Of a stretch of DNA of 64,000 nt, positions 1 through 9,294 are shown one piece after another. The position numbers were made by a program, and so were the translations under genes. The DNA is from Fulvitalea axinellae (lineage in GTDB: Bacteria; Bacteroidota; Bacteroidia; Cytophagales; Cyclobacteriaceae), in NCBI RefSeq assembly GCF_036492835.1, contig NZ_AP025320.1, positions 1 through 64,000 on the forward strand, in the 5' to 3' direction. The notes under the pieces were generated by a model. That model searched no databases. It was not told the DNA's origin and was given only the letters and a program-made list of their open reading frames with translations. Numbering within the stretch: the stretch's first letter is position 1; each line of letters starts with the position of its first letter.

Positions 1-175
1 CACCACTCGTCGTTGCCATTTGCGCCACAGCCAGTAGTGTAAGAGACTTACCGAAGATATGCTAGGTAGACGACTTACTTAGTGTATTTTTCACGTGTTC
101 TAGGGGCAAAAATTAGAGAGTTGAGATAAAAGGTTGTAAGAAATAGGCCCTTAGGACAAACAACCGAGTATAAGA
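1..175. other. Window edge without an assignable gene
   Basis: No coding region can be supported here. On the plus strand two frames stay open from the window edge, to a TAA ending at 42 and to a TAG ending at 63, so the extreme 3' end of an upstream plus-strand gene is possible. Neither tail is long enough to recognise. A strong plus-strand terminator follows at 176-217, which fits the end of a transcription unit coming from outside the window. Confidence 0.4.
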
Positions 176-217
176 AGCACCCGTAAGGTTTTTTATAACC
201 TTCGGGTGCTTTTTTTG
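176..217 (+). terminator. Rho-independent terminator
   Basis: A 14-15 bp stem with one bulged base (arms 176-190 and 197-210) around a short T-rich loop is followed by seven T residues at 211-217. It ends a plus-strand transcript that starts outside the window. Confidence 0.85.
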
Positions 218-360
218 TGAATGAAACCCCTAGCATCTTTTTCCCTCAGAATAGTTACTTGAAAAAGCTCCCATAGCTAAAAACTCTTGGCCTGTGAATT
301 GCGAAGCTAAATCGGGTAGAGAAACCTGAGTCATTGTTCATACAAAAGCCAAGGGGAAAG

Positions 361-1608
361 ATGAAGGCTAGAGCGACCTTCTTAATACTGGTGTTAACGT
401 TTGTCGTGGGTGGCGAAATGTTTGGGCAAACCGTTTCCGATTCGGTGATAATTGACCCTACGGCAGTCCATATAAAGCCAGGACATATCGCAAAGGATTC
501 AATGACGCAGGAACTGGAACCCCTTGGCATACCGAAGGATCGGGGTCTCTATCTCTCGACAAGGGACAGACTTATGCAATTGCATATTTTGGGTTCAGTA
601 CGTTTTTTGGCTTTATATGATAATGAGCTTCTGGACCGAAAAAACGCCTTCAACACCTATGAGATACCTGTTGATAACCACAAAAGCAGAATCCCGAATT
701 ACTACAGCAGTCTTGACCAGTCGAGGATAAGTTTCGAAGTGACACGAAAGACTTCCGGAGGTAACGTATTTATTCGGTTGGAATCGGATTTTGCCGGATC
801 AAATGGCTATAGGATTCGGCACGCTTACGCCAGCTTTGGAAATTTCTTGGTTGGGCAGACTTGGTCCCTTTTTTCAAATGTGTCTTCCCTGCCTTTGACA
901 GTGGACACTAACGGCCCCTCTGGCGCGGCCAAAGTGAGAACTCCACAGATACGTTTCCGTCTGCCGATCGACAGTAAGAATACATTTTATGCCGCTTTGG
1001 AATATTCAGTGACAGAAGTGGAAGCCGTAGACACGACAGGCTTGGAGGTGATCGAACTTAATCCTGACCTGACCGTACGCTGGGACAGGGTGTTTGACTT
1101 TGGAAAGATTCAGTTTTCAGGCATGTTCACCACGGTTGCCACCAAAGATGCCGACCGTAATGTGCGCGCCAGTATTGTGGTAGGTGGTGGTTTTTTCGGC
1201 ACGGTAAATATTAATGAGTTTGCGAAAATAGATTTTCAGATTGCTTACGGAAACGCCATTGCCAGATATGTAAACGTGTTGGACGGCCAAAACCTTGACA
1301 CCACTTACGATCCGGTTGAGAAGAAATACAAGCCTTTGGTCTCTTACGGTGGATTTATATCTTACGGATATAAATGGTCCAAACGGATAAACACCTCGCT
1401 GTCATTGGGGCTTGCTGGCGTGGATGTAAAAAAGTACCAACCGAGCGATGCGTTTAGGCGGAGTTATAGTCTCTCAGGTGATGTATTTTGGAAAGTGGTT
1501 AAAGGTTCCAGAATTGGTGTTGAATACTCGTATGGGCGCAGGCAAGACGCCAATAACGACGCTGGGGACGCTTCAAGAATTGCCGCTCTGTTTTATTATG
1601 ATTTTTAG
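361..1608 (+). CDS. DcaP-like outer-membrane porin
   Basis: Predicted trimeric outer-membrane beta-barrel for diffusion of small, often anionic, solutes. I chose the ATG at 361 because it directly follows a purine-rich AAGGGGAAAG stretch and opens a clean signal peptide (basic MKARA, hydrophobic core, cleavage near ...MFGQ). An in-frame start at 334 would put nine polar residues ahead of it. After the signal come a short linker with RDRLMQLHILGSVRF, alternating amphipathic strands, the DcaP-like stretch FLVGQTWSLFSN, and a C-terminal aromatic strand ending YYDF, the usual barrel-assembly signal. About 415 aa suits the DcaP family. The gene stands alone: a terminator lies upstream and the next gene converges on it. 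Substrate cannot be told. A generic Bacteroidota porin is the alternative. Confidence 0.7.
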   Translation: MKARATFLILVLTFVVGGEMFGQTVSDSVIIDPTAVHIKPGHIAKDSMTQELEPLGIPKDRGLYLSTRDRLMQLHILGSVRFLALYDNELLDRKNAFNTYEIPVDNHKSRIPNYYSSLDQSRISFEVTRKTSGGNVFIRLESDFAGSNGYRIRHAYASFGNFLVGQTWSLFSNVSSLPLTVDTNGPSGAAKVRTPQIRFRLPIDSKNTFYAALEYSVTEVEAVDTTGLEVIELNPDLTVRWDRVFDFGKIQFSGMFTTVATKDADRNVRASIVVGGGFFGTVNINEFAKIDFQIAYGNAIARYVNVLDGQNLDTTYDPVEKKYKPLVSYGGFISYGYKWSKRINTSLSLGLAGVDVKKYQPSDAFRRSYSLSGDVFWKVVKGSRIGVEYSYGRRQDANNDAGDASRIAALFYYDF

Positions 1609-1629
1609 ATTGAGTGAATTGTATATCAG

Positions 1630-3162
1630 TTATTTACCCAAAAAACCACGAAAAAAACCTCTTTTGATTCTGGGCATTTCCATTAGTACAGCTGGATTCT
1701 TTCTTTGCGCAAATCCCAAAAGCTCATGATAAAATTCCCCGAGAAAATGGGTAGCGGTTGTTAATTGAATAAATTCATTTCCTTGTATAGGGCACAGTCC
1801 TTCTGGGTTATCGCTTTCGCTATTTTCCATAAGGAATACATCGTCTTTTTCACCCTGATAAAAAGCGTGGCACTTTTGCCTTAGACCGGCCAAGACCTCC
1901 AATGAGAAGACAAGCTTTTCGGCCATGCGAGGCGTGATTTTGCGGTTTTCCTTTAGCCATTCAACTCTTTCTCTCGATCCCATTGGCGGAAGACTATAAA
2001 TCAGTGAAAGCTTTTGGAGGCTCATTGTCAGAAAACGCAAAAGGGGAGTCTTAAGGTTAAATTTGCACGGCGCTTCGGGCAAAACTGGGCGGTAAGTGCT
2101 AAGTGTGTCCTTTAGCTCTGCCCAATGCGGAACCAGCTCCCGAGAAGAATCTCGGGCTTCCAGGATTTGTTCTTCCAAAGTCGAGGGATCCGAGTGCTCA
2201 GACCCTGCGAAAGACCGGACTATCCGGGCGTCTTCGGACGTGCCTTTGAGCGCGCTGTTTTCCATCACTTTTGCGGGACCAACGGAATATGTGCTCTGCA
2301 TCCAGAGCGGGTCGGACTCAAAACCTACATTGGCTCCTGATTTTGGTGGCTGAAGCTTTCGGAAAAGTGTGCGGGCCAAGTTCAGTTTGAAGAAGATCAG
2401 GTCGGTTATCAGGCGAATCAACTCCATGTCGTCGTCGTGGCCAATCACGCCGAAGTCGATATCCGAGGCGGGTTGCATTTCCTTTCGGCCGAAACCGCCA
2501 GTGGCCATTATCGAAAAAGGATGCTTGCCGGGACCGGTCATCTCAAGACTCTCTTCCGTGGCTCGCTCAAGCAGATAATCCGCCGAATGCGTACTGAATT
2601 TCATTTTTTCGAATGGAGTGAGCTGTGAATGACAGGCTGTGGAGAAGGCAGCTTTCATCTGTTCGGCAGTAATGGCCGCGTCCTTGGCCAGCTTCATCAA
2701 GGCATCATTGTCAAGCGTACCCAAAAGCTTGAACATTTCCGTAAAATCCTTTTCCCTGAATGTTTCGAAAAGCCGGGAGCCTTCTTCCGCTCCTAATGAA
2801 GCTTGGATGATGGCGAGTTGCTTCTCCCTCAACACTTCCAAGGCCTGTTTTATTCCGGCGTCATCATCCTCAAGACCGGCCTGTTCCAACGATTTCAGAG
2901 TGGAGAGTTGCATATTCACGGGCGACCAAGATGCCAATGATTCCATTTTCGAAAGAAAACCGTGGATATCGCTGACCTGCAAACTGTCGAAAAGCTGGCC
3001 ATCGACGTCTTCTACACCGTCGTCCGGGAAAAAGTCGGAAGGGTTGGGGGTGGGACTTTCCTTTGGAGGCGTAATAAGAAAACATTGGACAGGATACTTC
3101 GCAGAGCCGTTTCCCGTATTTGCGCTACCTCCCGGCTTTGATCTCCTTTTCGTTATTCTCAC
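1630..3162 (-). CDS. GlnD/DUF294-type nucleotidyltransferase-fold protein; possible effector
   Basis: Orphan of about 510 aa. The first 40 residues are basic and low in complexity (MRITKRRSKPGG) and contain PVQ at 24-26. Residues 70-200 are helical. Around 219-236 lies the nucleotidyltransferase signature MATGGFGRKE followed by a D234-x-D236 metal pair, as in the N-terminal part of PII uridylyltransferase and in DUF294 proteins. The C-terminal 250 residues are helical and resemble the DUF294 output region. No HD or ACT domains follow, so this is not GlnD. The start is a GTG two codons after an in-frame TAA with a poor ribosome site; a start further downstream is possible. An ATG at 3196 in another frame runs 23 codons and stops. 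With its basic N-terminus and PVQ motif it resembles the proteins at 15864, 52002 and 55286. Target unknown; AMP- or UMP-transfer to a protein or nucleotide is a guess. Confidence 0.55.
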   Translation of the reverse strand: MRITKRRSKPGGSANTGNGSAKYPVQCFLITPPKESPTPNPSDFFPDDGVEDVDGQLFDSLQVSDIHGFLSKMESLASWSPVNMQLSTLKSLEQAGLEDDDAGIKQALEVLREKQLAIIQASLGAEEGSRLFETFREKDFTEMFKLLGTLDNDALMKLAKDAAITAEQMKAAFSTACHSQLTPFEKMKFSTHSADYLLERATEESLEMTGPGKHPFSIMATGGFGRKEMQPASDIDFGVIGHDDDMELIRLITDLIFFKLNLARTLFRKLQPPKSGANVGFESDPLWMQSTYSVGPAKVMENSALKGTSEDARIVRSFAGSEHSDPSTLEEQILEARDSSRELVPHWAELKDTLSTYRPVLPEAPCKFNLKTPLLRFLTMSLQKLSLIYSLPPMGSRERVEWLKENRKITPRMAEKLVFSLEVLAGLRQKCHAFYQGEKDDVFLMENSESDNPEGLCPIQGNEFIQLTTATHFLGEFYHELLGFAQRKNPAVLMEMPRIKRGFFRGFLGK

Positions 3163-3349
3163 CTGTTACCCGCTTCTGTTCGACGTTCTTAACCATTGTG
3201 AAAAGCTTTTGTCTTTCGTCTGAGTCCGACACTTGTTTTTAGCCCGAAAAAATTTCCGATATATGCCTTTTCAACCGTATTTTGGTGTATCATTATTTAG
3301 AAATAAATCTGACTACCCAGCGGAAGATTCCGTTTTGATTCTGAAGAAT

Positions 3350-4444
3350 ATGCGTACACGAGCTCTGTTTTTGATTTTTTCCCTAATCTTTTCTGCCCGG
3401 CTCCAAGCCCAGGATTCCAGCGTCTCATTGATGTTTATCGGTGACGTAATGGGCCACGATACCCAAATAAACGGCGCATACGATAGCTTGACGGGGAAAT
3501 ACGATTTCAATCCGTGTTTTCAGTATATCAAACCGATTCTCTCCGAGCCGGATATCACGATCGCGAACCTTGAGGTGACTTTGGCGGGAAAGCCCTATAA
3601 AGGTTATCCCTCGTTTAGTTCACCTGACGCATTGGCCGTGGCGCTGAAAAACGCCGGAGTGGATTGCTTGGTAACTGCCAATAACCACTCGTGCGATCGC
3701 CGTAAAAAGGGGGTGGTACGTACGATTGACGTTTTGGACAGTTTGGGTTTTAGCCATACGGGAACGTTCCGGACTTTGGAGGAAAAGAAACAGCAACAAC
3801 CGCTAATTTTGAGGAAAAACGGGATGAGAATAGCCCTGCTCAATTACACTTACGGTACCAATGGAATTCCCGTACCAAAAGGAACGGCTGTAAACTTGAT
3901 CAATAAGGATTCGATCAAAGCCGATTTGGTAAAAGCGAAATCGATGAATCCTGACGCGGTAATCGTTTTTACGCATTGGGGGCTTGAGTACAAAAGAAAG
4001 CCGAGCAAAGACCAAGTAGACATTTACGAGTTTTGCAAAGCGAACGGAGCCGATTTGGTAATCGGTTCGCATCCGCACGTTCTCCAAAAAATGGAAATGG
4101 AGAAAGACACCGTTACAGGGAAAAAGCACTTGGTAGCCTATTCGCTTGGCAATTTTGTATCAAACCAACGAACCGAACCCCGGGACGGCGGAGCGGTTTT
4201 GAGGGTAGAACTGGTTAAGGAAAACGGGAAAACCAGAATTAAAGACGCCGGATATTACATCACTTGGGTGTACAACCCCAAAGTGGACGGGCGCAGAAGG
4301 TTCCGTATCCTTCCGGCCTCACGCTATGAGCTTAAGGAGGACTTTTTCGCCTCAAAGGCTTATCACGATAAGATGATGCGCTTTATAAACGGAACAAGAG
4401 ATCTTTTCGAATCGGAAAAAGTAAACATCAGGGAGCTTGAGTAG
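3350..4444 (+). CDS. CapA-family (poly-gamma-glutamate synthesis type) protein
   Basis: Member of the CapA/PgsA calcineurin-like metallophosphatase family. The ATG at 3350 opens a signal peptide (MRTRALFLIFSLIFSARLQAQ); the frame is open further upstream but there it is polar. Key blocks follow: MFIGDVMGHD (metal-binding D and H), NLEVTL, TANNHSCD, VFTHWGLEY and IGSHPHVLQ, then SLGNFVSNQ near the C-terminus. This order of blocks is diagnostic, and about 364 aa is the normal size. CapA proteins take part in capsule or gamma-polyglutamate export in Firmicutes, but many Bacteroidota homologues act alone with unknown periplasmic substrates. No capB or capC is nearby, so I would not infer a capsule. 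A bidirectional terminator follows. Confidence 0.85.
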   Translation: MRTRALFLIFSLIFSARLQAQDSSVSLMFIGDVMGHDTQINGAYDSLTGKYDFNPCFQYIKPILSEPDITIANLEVTLAGKPYKGYPSFSSPDALAVALKNAGVDCLVTANNHSCDRRKKGVVRTIDVLDSLGFSHTGTFRTLEEKKQQQPLILRKNGMRIALLNYTYGTNGIPVPKGTAVNLINKDSIKADLVKAKSMNPDAVIVFTHWGLEYKRKPSKDQVDIYEFCKANGADLVIGSHPHVLQKMEMEKDTVTGKKHLVAYSLGNFVSNQRTEPRDGGAVLRVELVKENGKTRIKDAGYYITWVYNPKVDGRRRFRILPASRYELKEDFFASKAYHDKMMRFINGTRDLFESEKVNIRELE

Positions 4445-4470
4445 CTCTTTGGCCCCGGATGATCATAAAA

Positions 4471-4502
4471 AGAAAGCGCGACCCGATAAGGTCGCGCTTT
4501 CT
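4471..4502. terminator. Bidirectional terminator between capA-like gene and GH92
   Basis: A perfect 13-bp stem (4471-4483 with 4490-4502) around a 6-nt loop lies between two convergent genes. The AAAA and TTT flanks let it serve both strands. Confidence 0.85.
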
Positions 4503-4525
4503 TATTTGGCTATTCTGACGCTCAA

Positions 4526-6802
4526 TTAAAGAGCGCTTTTGCTTTTCATCTTGATCTTCATCTCAGCTCCTTCGGTCAACTTATCGTGGTTGACAAAGTA
4601 GCCATTGCGCTTGCCGTTAACCGTAATGCCTTCGATGTAATTCTCCAGGCTGTTGTTCTCAGTTTCGATTACGATAGTCTTACCCTTGTAATATTTCGGA
4701 TTAAGCTTGATAGTAACCTTGTCGAAAACAGGAGCCGTAACGGCGTAATTCATATTACCTGGGCAGTCCGGATAAATACCGATCATGCTGAATACGGCCC
4801 AAGCCGACATTGTACCTGTATCGTCGTTGCCCGGAAGGCCTTCAGGCGTGTTGGTGAAGTGTTTTTGCAACAAATCGCGCGTGTGCTTCTGTGTTCTCCA
4901 CTCTTCGCCTTTGGCGTAGTTGAACAGGAACGGATAAGCGATATCCGGCTCGTTGGCCATATCGAACTGCTCTTTGTCGAATACAGTTTCGAGGTTTTTA
5001 ACGAAATTCCTCTTTCCGCCCATCAAGCGCATCAACCCTTTAGGATCGTGAGCCACCATAAACTGGTATTGGTAAGCGTTGCCTTCCACGTATCCGATGT
5101 TTTTGGTGAAGTTCGCTCCGGCAAGGGGATCGAAAGGAGTCAGGAATTTTCCGTTGCGATGACGCGGACGAAGCATTCCGGTTTCTTTGTCATAAAGCTT
5201 CTTATAGCCCATAGCCCTCTTCATGAAGGTCTTGTAAGTGGCCATATCGCCAAGCTCTTTCGCCATTTGTGCGATGCTGTAGTCGGCGGCGTAGTATTCC
5301 AAAGATGTCGAAACGCTACCCCATACTTTGCCTTTTTTGTCTTTGCCGTCACGTTCGGTCGGGATGTATCCGTACTCGGTGTAATCGTCAATAGCCGGAC
5401 GGATCGGGTTGCCTTCGATAGTGTTGGCGTCTTTGAGCATGGCGTGCATTGCCTTCTCAGTATCGAAATCGCGGATACCGCGCAGGTATGTGTCGGCGAT
5501 AACCGGGCTGGCCGGTGCGCCTACCATAGTGAAGGTCTCCTGCGAGTTGAGTTCCCACTTAGGCAACCAACCGTTTTCGTCGAACATATCGAGCATGCTC
5601 TGAACCATATCCGCTTGTTGTTCCGGATACACAAGGCTCATCAGTTGGTGCAGGTTACGGTACGTATCCCACAGCGAGAAGACGGTGTAGCGGTTTTTGC
5701 CCGGCTTGGTCTGGCCAATTTCTCCCGTAGCGATCTCAGGGTATTCGCCATTGATATCGTTCAGGATATTCGGGTGGATAAGCGAGTGGTACAAAGCGGT
5801 GTAAAATACCGTCTTGTCATCTTCGGTTCCGCCTTCTACATGGATGCGGTCAAGTTGCTCGTTCCATACGGCTTGGGCCTCTCGCTGAACAGTTTCGAAG
5901 CTCTTGTTGCCAATTTCTTTAGCGAGGTTCTCGCGGGCGTTTTCGATACTTACATAAGAGATACCCACTTTTACCTCAACCTGATCGTTGGCTTTGGTAT
6001 TGTAAGTCATGTAAGCGCCGATGCTGTCGCCGGCTACGTGGCGGCGGTAGTTAGGAAGCATACGGATTTTTCCGTTGTATCCCATCCAGTTGCCTTCAGA
6101 CGTAGTGTTGAGGCGAGACTCTTTCCAAGCGCCGAGTTCGTCAGCCGGGCGAGAGAATTTCATAACGAAATACACTGGGTAAATCGCCTTTGAGTTATTG
6201 TAGCAGAAAGTACCGACCATGCGGAAACCTTCGATTTCGGTAGGAGAAACCACTTTCAGCATACCGTCCTGCTCGTTTGTAAGGCCAAGGCCGAGGTTAA
6301 GCAAGATGTTGGATTTCCCTTCGGGGAATGTGTAACGGCTTACGCTGGAACGGCGGCTGGCGGTCATTTCCGCTTTTACGCCGTATTTGTTGAGGTCCAC
6401 TGAGTAATACCCGGCTTTCGACACCTCATTTTTGTAAGTTGTTCCGTAATCGTCCGGATGCGGGCTAACTTTTCCTGTAGTAGGCATAAGCATCACAGTA
6501 CCCAAATCTGGGCAACCTACGCCACTGAGGTTTACGTGCGTAAAACCTGTCAGGAAGCTGTTTTCGTAGATGTAGCCGCGTGAGTTCCATCCCGCGTCTT
6601 TCTCGATTTTGTTTTGGCTTCCCTCAACGTTGAAAGGCGAAACGGAGATCATTCCTCTTGGAAGTTGCGCTCCCGGATGCGTTGCGCCATAGTTGGTGGT
6701 GCCAATCATCGGGTTGACGTAATCGACTGGTTTTTGCGCCCAAGCGCCAGTCACGCAGAGGAAAAGTAGTAGGCCGAATAAACCTAAAGTTGATTTTTTC
6801 AT
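4526..6802 (-). CDS. GH92 alpha-mannosidase (variant GNDD group)
   Basis: Exo-acting calcium-dependent alpha-mannosidase of family GH92 (758 aa), which removes alpha-linked mannose, often alpha-1,2, from N-glycans or mannan. The signal peptide MKKSTLGLFGLLLFLCVTGAWAQ ends in a signal peptidase I-type site. Family blocks are VNPMIGTTNYGATHPGA, HVNLSGVG, FSLWDTYR, NEPDIAYP and GNDDTGTMSAW; aspartates 660 and 661 of the last block match the catalytic-base region. The block reads GNDDTG where the other two GH92 proteins here read GNEDCGQMS, and NEPDIAYP where they have NEPSHH or NEPGHH, so this enzyme belongs to a different subgroup and probably has a different linkage preference. It is last in the minus-strand unit ROK kinase, GH92, GH92, 85 bp after the previous gene. 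Family certain; linkage not. Confidence 0.93.
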   Translation of the reverse strand: MKKSTLGLFGLLLFLCVTGAWAQKPVDYVNPMIGTTNYGATHPGAQLPRGMISVSPFNVEGSQNKIEKDAGWNSRGYIYENSFLTGFTHVNLSGVGCPDLGTVMLMPTTGKVSPHPDDYGTTYKNEVSKAGYYSVDLNKYGVKAEMTASRRSSVSRYTFPEGKSNILLNLGLGLTNEQDGMLKVVSPTEIEGFRMVGTFCYNNSKAIYPVYFVMKFSRPADELGAWKESRLNTTSEGNWMGYNGKIRMLPNYRRHVAGDSIGAYMTYNTKANDQVEVKVGISYVSIENARENLAKEIGNKSFETVQREAQAVWNEQLDRIHVEGGTEDDKTVFYTALYHSLIHPNILNDINGEYPEIATGEIGQTKPGKNRYTVFSLWDTYRNLHQLMSLVYPEQQADMVQSMLDMFDENGWLPKWELNSQETFTMVGAPASPVIADTYLRGIRDFDTEKAMHAMLKDANTIEGNPIRPAIDDYTEYGYIPTERDGKDKKGKVWGSVSTSLEYYAADYSIAQMAKELGDMATYKTFMKRAMGYKKLYDKETGMLRPRHRNGKFLTPFDPLAGANFTKNIGYVEGNAYQYQFMVAHDPKGLMRLMGGKRNFVKNLETVFDKEQFDMANEPDIAYPFLFNYAKGEEWRTQKHTRDLLQKHFTNTPEGLPGNDDTGTMSAWAVFSMIGIYPDCPGNMNYAVTAPVFDKVTIKLNPKYYKGKTIVIETENNSLENYIEGITVNGKRNGYFVNHDKLTEGAEMKIKMKSKSAL

Positions 6803-6818
6803 GACAAAAATTATTGAA

Positions 6819-6847
6819 GGGCCAAGGAGACTTTGGTTCCTTGGCCC
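6819..6847 (-). terminator. Stem-loop between the two GH92 genes
   Basis: A perfect 10-bp inverted repeat (6819-6828 with 6838-6847, 9-nt loop). Read on the minus strand it follows the upstream GH92 gene and leads into a T-rich run, so it may partially terminate or stabilise the 3' end within the operon. Confidence 0.6.
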
Positions 6848-6887
6848 GTGATTTTTCTAAATCGGTTTTCCCTAATTCGGTTCGAAA

Positions 6888-9170
6888 TTATTGGAGAACC
6901 TTAGCGTTTGCCTGAGGCGGACGGTTTTCGATCTTCTGTCCGAAAGCCTTGTTAGGGGTTTTCGACATAGTGAATTCGAGTGTGCCGCCGGCCGTCAGTA
7001 TGTCATGCGTAATGTATGTGTTCTTGTAGTCTTTGCCGTTGAGCTTCACCGATTTGATGTACGGTGCGTCTTTGGCGTTGCCTTTGGCGATAATCTCGAA
7101 AGATTTTCCGCCCGGCAAGTTGATCTCGGCACGGTCAAGTTTCGGCGATCCGAAAACGTAAACTCCGCTTACAGGGTCAACAGGATAAATACCCATTGAG
7201 CTAAGGATATACCAAGAGCTCATTTGACCACAGTCTTCGTTACCGCAAAGTCCATCGATTTTGTCAGTGTAAAACTGGTCCATAATGCGGCGGATTCGCT
7301 CCTGCGATTTCCAAGCTTCGCCGGTGAAGTTTGAAAGGTAAGCCGTGTGGTGGCTAGGCTCGTTGCCGTGGGCGTACTGACCGATCAGGCCGGAGATGTC
7401 CACGCTGGTGCCTTCGCCGGTGATTTCCGAGCTCTGGTTGAAGTGCTTGTCGAGTTTGGCGTTGAATTTCTCTTCGCCTCCGAGCAAACCAACCAAACCG
7501 TTTACGTCATGCGGTACGAGCCACAGGTACTGCCAGGCGTTTCCTTCGCAGAAATCGTCGCGGCGGTGGGCCGAACGGCGAGGGTCGAAAGGTGTACGCC
7601 ATGAGCCGTCGGCCATGCGTCCGCGGAAGAATCCGGTTTGCTTGTCGAATACGTTGCGGTAGTTTTGGGCGCGCTTCGAGTAGTATTCGAAGTCTTCGGT
7701 TTTGCCCATTTTCTCAGCCATCTTGGCGATAGCCCAGTCGTCGATGCAGTATTCGAGCAACTTGGCCACTGATTCGCCAACTTCGTTGGCCGGAATGTAT
7801 CCGTATTTGTGCAAGAGGTTAAGGTCTTTGCGATCGTTGCGGGCGCTGGCTTTGATTGCCTCAAAAGCCAATTCGTGATCGAATTTGAAGCCTTTGAAGT
7901 AAGCGTCAACAATTACAGGTACGGCGTGGTAGCCTACCATGGTGTTGGTTTCGTTAGATTCCAACGACCATACGGGCAACAAACCGGTCTCTTTGTATTG
8001 CGCCAGCATGGAATTGATGAAATCCGTAACCCGCTCAGGTTGTGTGATGGTGAACAGGGGATGTGCGCCGCGGTAGGTATCCCACAGCGAGAAGATGGTG
8101 TAGTTGTCGAAGGCCGCTTTGTGTGTCTTTTTGTCTGAGCCGCGGTATTCGCCGTTTACGTCGTTGTGCAGGGCAGGGGCCAGCATCGAGTGGTACAAAG
8201 CCGTGTAGAATGTGCGTAACGTGGCGGTGTCGGTGCTGGTGGCTTCGATTTTCGAAAGCTCCTTGTTCCAGTCCGCTTGGGCTTGGGCCAAAGTTTTCCC
8301 GAAATCCCAATCAGCGATTTCAGCGTTGAGGTTTTCCAATGCGTTAGCCTCGCTCACGGCCGAAACGCCGATCTTTACGAGTACCTCACCGGCACCTTTT
8401 CCGTAGTCGATAACGGCTTGTGTATATTTTCCTGAAGAGCTCTTGCCCTCAGTTTCTTTTCCTTCTTGGTAGAGTTTTGCTGAAGCGAAAGGCTTGGAGA
8501 ATTTCGCTGCGAAAAATACCGCTTGGTCATTTGCCCAACCGGTCGATTTTCTGTATCCGGTAACGGTAGTGCCGTCCACCATAGTGATTTTGGTGTCGGT
8601 AGGTCCGTCCCATCCTTGCCCGAAGCCCATGTCGAGCATTACTTTAGAAGCTTTTCCCTTCGGGAAAGTATAGCGGTGGAAACCGACTCTTTTTGTGGCG
8701 GTCATTTCGGCCCGAACGTCGTAATCGTCAAGCGTAACGGCGTAGTAGCCCGCTTTTACATCTTCCGTATCGTGCTTGAAATAAGAGCAGTAGCCTGAGT
8801 CCGGATCTTTTGGAGAACCTTTTGAAATCTTTGTTTCGCCAGTGAAAGGCATGATCAGGATATCGCCCAAATCGCCGATACCCGTACCGCTGAGGTGTTT
8901 GTGCGTAAAACCGACGATAAGGCTATCCGAGTGGTGGTAACCCGAGCACCAGTCCCAGCCTTGGGTAAACTGTGACGGGCCCACTTGTACCATACCGAAA
9001 GGAGCCGTGGCGGAAGGATGCGTGTGTCCGTGTCCGCCCGTGCCGATCATCGGGTCGACGAACTCGATAGGGCCGGCGGTAGTCGCCGATTCCGCTTTGT
9101 CCGTCTTGCCACAGGAGCAAGCTTGCAATAGGCCCGCAAGTAGCAAGGCCGGAATGATTCTGTTTAACAT
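6888..9170 (-). CDS. GH92 alpha-mannosidase lipoprotein
   Basis: Second GH92 exo-alpha-mannosidase, about 760 aa. The frame is open up to 9542, but I place the start at the ATG at 9170. It begins a lipoprotein signal (MLNRIIPALLLAGLLQACSC) whose Cys would be lipidated, while the upstream extension overlaps the start of the gap and reads as non-protein. Motifs in order: VDPMIGTGGHGHTHPSA, HKHLSGTGIGDLGD, FSLWDTYRGAHPL, EGNAWQYLWLVPHD, GNEPSHHTAY and GNEDCGQMSSWY, all typical of GH92 with the usual catalytic acid and base blocks. The lipobox suggests surface or periplasmic anchoring. It lies 125 bp after the ROK kinase gene and 85 bp before the other GH92, all on the minus strand, probably co-expressed. 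Confidence 0.93.
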   Translation of the reverse strand: MLNRIIPALLLAGLLQACSCGKTDKAESATTAGPIEFVDPMIGTGGHGHTHPSATAPFGMVQVGPSQFTQGWDWCSGYHHSDSLIVGFTHKHLSGTGIGDLGDILIMPFTGETKISKGSPKDPDSGYCSYFKHDTEDVKAGYYAVTLDDYDVRAEMTATKRVGFHRYTFPKGKASKVMLDMGFGQGWDGPTDTKITMVDGTTVTGYRKSTGWANDQAVFFAAKFSKPFASAKLYQEGKETEGKSSSGKYTQAVIDYGKGAGEVLVKIGVSAVSEANALENLNAEIADWDFGKTLAQAQADWNKELSKIEATSTDTATLRTFYTALYHSMLAPALHNDVNGEYRGSDKKTHKAAFDNYTIFSLWDTYRGAHPLFTITQPERVTDFINSMLAQYKETGLLPVWSLESNETNTMVGYHAVPVIVDAYFKGFKFDHELAFEAIKASARNDRKDLNLLHKYGYIPANEVGESVAKLLEYCIDDWAIAKMAEKMGKTEDFEYYSKRAQNYRNVFDKQTGFFRGRMADGSWRTPFDPRRSAHRRDDFCEGNAWQYLWLVPHDVNGLVGLLGGEEKFNAKLDKHFNQSSEITGEGTSVDISGLIGQYAHGNEPSHHTAYLSNFTGEAWKSQERIRRIMDQFYTDKIDGLCGNEDCGQMSSWYILSSMGIYPVDPVSGVYVFGSPKLDRAEINLPGGKSFEIIAKGNAKDAPYIKSVKLNGKDYKNTYITHDILTAGGTLEFTMSKTPNKAFGQKIENRPPQANAKVLQ

Positions 9171-9255
9171 AACCGCAAAAGTTTGCTGACATGCCCCCGG
9201 CGTTTGAAAGCCATGGGCTCTTGGGAAAAATAAAAGTTGAAAGTGATGTGGGAAA

Positions 9256-9286
9256 GGAAAGCCGGCCCGATAAAGGTCAGCTTTCC
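9256..9286 (-). terminator. Stem-loop after the ROK kinase gene
   Basis: A 12-bp imperfect inverted repeat (9256-9267 with 9275-9286, two mismatched positions) lies 9 bp past the kinase stop codon. It could attenuate transcription into the GH92 genes. Confidence 0.5.
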
Positions 9287-9294
9287 CAGTATTT

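Noticed and set aside
4586-6193. Long plus-strand open frame of 535 codons opposite the first GH92 gene
   Set aside because: It is fully antisense to a certain GH92 gene, and its translation has no family features.
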